A program made the translations under genes and the position numbers. The notes beneath the pieces are model-generated. The model saw only the letters and a program-made list of their open reading frames with translations, did not search any database and had not been told where the DNA came from. Shown here piece by piece: positions 63,330 through 64,000 of a stretch of 64,000 nt of DNA (positions are counted from its first letter, which is position 1; each line of letters begins with the position of its first letter). The DNA is from an uncultured Gemmatimonadales bacterium. Lineage in GTDB: Bacteria > Gemmatimonadota > Gemmatimonadetes > Longimicrobiales > Gaopeijiaceae. The stretch lies in the NCBI GenBank assembly GCA_937919655.1, contig CALFPJ010000021.1:62001-126000 (forward strand). The letters are read 5' to 3'.

Positions 63330-64000
63330 GCCATCGTCTCCCGCAGATGCCGAATTCCGAACGCGCCGAAGACCAGCAGGACCAGGCCAGCCAACACCTC
63401 CAGAGTGAAGGCCAGGTCCGGCCGCCACACCCCATCGGTCCGTCCGCGCACCGTCACCACAGCGGGAACCACGGCAAGCCCCACAGAGAATGTGCTGGCT
63501 GCTGACTGAGATATACCGGTGGGGAAACTCCCTGAAACCGCCCATCCGTCGGGCAGTACCACCTCCGCCCCGAAAACCTCCTCCGCGTCCGGACTGGGCG
63601 GCAGAGCTACGGACAAGACGGGCACGTTCACGGTGACCCGATTCCCTGATCGGACCACGGCATCGGCGATCCAATAGCGCGCTGTGAACACGAAGGCTCC
63701 GTCCTCCGCAGCCGAATTCAACGAGAATTCGCTCGCGCGCATGGACCCGACTTCAGCCTCTAGCCGCATGGGCACGCCCGTGTCTCTGTCGCCGAACCAA
63801 AAACCCTCGGCCTTGCTGTCTCCAAATCCGAGCAGCTCAAAGCGGAGCGGCGCGATCCCGTCGGTTTGGAGCTCGTAGTCGATCCTGACCTCTGCCCCGC
63901 CATCGTCCGGACTGAGGTCGGCGTACATCCGGGCAGAGCGTACGGTGCTCTGCGATGTCAGTGGGCCGCACCAGAGCAACATCGCCGCCACCGCAAGCGA
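63326..64000 (-). CDS. Exported or membrane protein of unknown function (5' end outside window)
   Basis: The frame is open to the window edge, so the start may lie outside; a GTG at 63991 is the first visible start. The visible part begins with a hydrophobic stretch (SLAVAAMLLWCGPL, cleavage plausible near TSQS), then about 170 residues of beta-rich periplasmic sequence (YELQTDGIAPLRFELLGFGD), and a C-terminal helix (VLAGLVLLVFGAFGIRHLR) with a short tail. This topology suggests a DUF-type membrane-anchored sensor or subunit. Its stop overlaps the 33-residue gene. Confidence 0.6.
   Translation of the reverse strand, partial: SLAVAAMLLWCGPLTSQSTVRSARMYADLSPDDGGAEVRIDYELQTDGIAPLRFELLGFGDSKAEGFWFGDRDTGVPMRLEAEVGSMRASEFSLNSAAEDGAFVFTARYWIADAVVRSGNRVTVNVPVLSVALPPSPDAEEVFGAEVVLPDGWAVSGSFPTGISQSAASTFSVGLAVVPAVVTVRGRTDGVWRPDLAFTLEVLAGLVLLVFGAFGIRHLRETMA

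Overview
The window is a GC-rich bacterial chromosome segment with densely packed, mostly co-directional operons. Lipoprotein signals, a lipoprotein/beta-barrel pair and periplasmic redox proteins point to a diderm. A complete mraZ-to-ftsZ division and wall cluster with a meso-DAP-type MurE, a PASTA-tailed FtsI, adjacent mtaB and miaB, a 4Fe-4S-type PurF and an M28 peptidase next to an SSS symporter would fit Gemmatimonadota or a neighbouring phylum. That placement is inferred from gene content and was not tested by phylogeny.

Layout. (1) About 1-5.7 kb, plus strand: the purine operon purS(partial)-purQ-purL-purF-add, with consecutive genes overlapping at TTG-type starts. (2) About 5.7-7.7 kb: a repeat-rich spacer followed by an IS21-family remnant (frameshifted istA, no istB). 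(3) About 7.7-18.3 kb, minus strand: fbp, comEC, a LapA-like membrane protein, miaB, mtaB, an outer-membrane-barrel/lipoprotein pair, cdd and alr. mazG is divergent from alr. (4) About 19.1-44.1 kb, minus strand: a D-2-hydroxyacid dehydrogenase, asnS, recG, ftsY, a VWA membrane protein, an M23 lipoprotein, then (read in transcription order) mraZ-rsmH-ftsL-ftsI-murE-murF-mraY-murD-ftsW-murG-murC-ftsQ-ftsA-ftsZ. A strong promoter and a four-repeat MraZ operator precede mraZ. (5) About 44.3-51.7 kb: a terminator, a TPR protein, a thioesterase, a CsgG-like lipoprotein, a glpD remnant, an acyl-CoA ligase and a PAS histidine kinase. (6) About 51.9-57.6 kb, minus strand: a Tat-exported FAD oxidoreductase with a lipoprotein cytochrome c, then fdhD-mobA-mobB coupled to a NagX/YeiB-like acyltransferase, and a YIP1 protein. 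(7) About 57.75-64 kb: speA (plus), a second repeat-rich spacer, an M28 peptidase, an SSS symporter, a 33-residue membrane protein and a partial membrane protein.

The least ordinary content is in the two repeat-rich spacers, at 5.7-6.2 kb and 59.75-60.38 kb. Each holds one copy of a ~140-bp element with ~33-bp terminal inverted repeats and one copy of a second ~142-bp palindromic element. The two families share a GC-rich core hairpin. The second spacer also has a 70-bp-period tandem repeat. They look like small non-autonomous (MITE/REP-like) elements. No CRISPR array, tRNA or rRNA gene was recognised, and no complete novel multi-gene system is evident.
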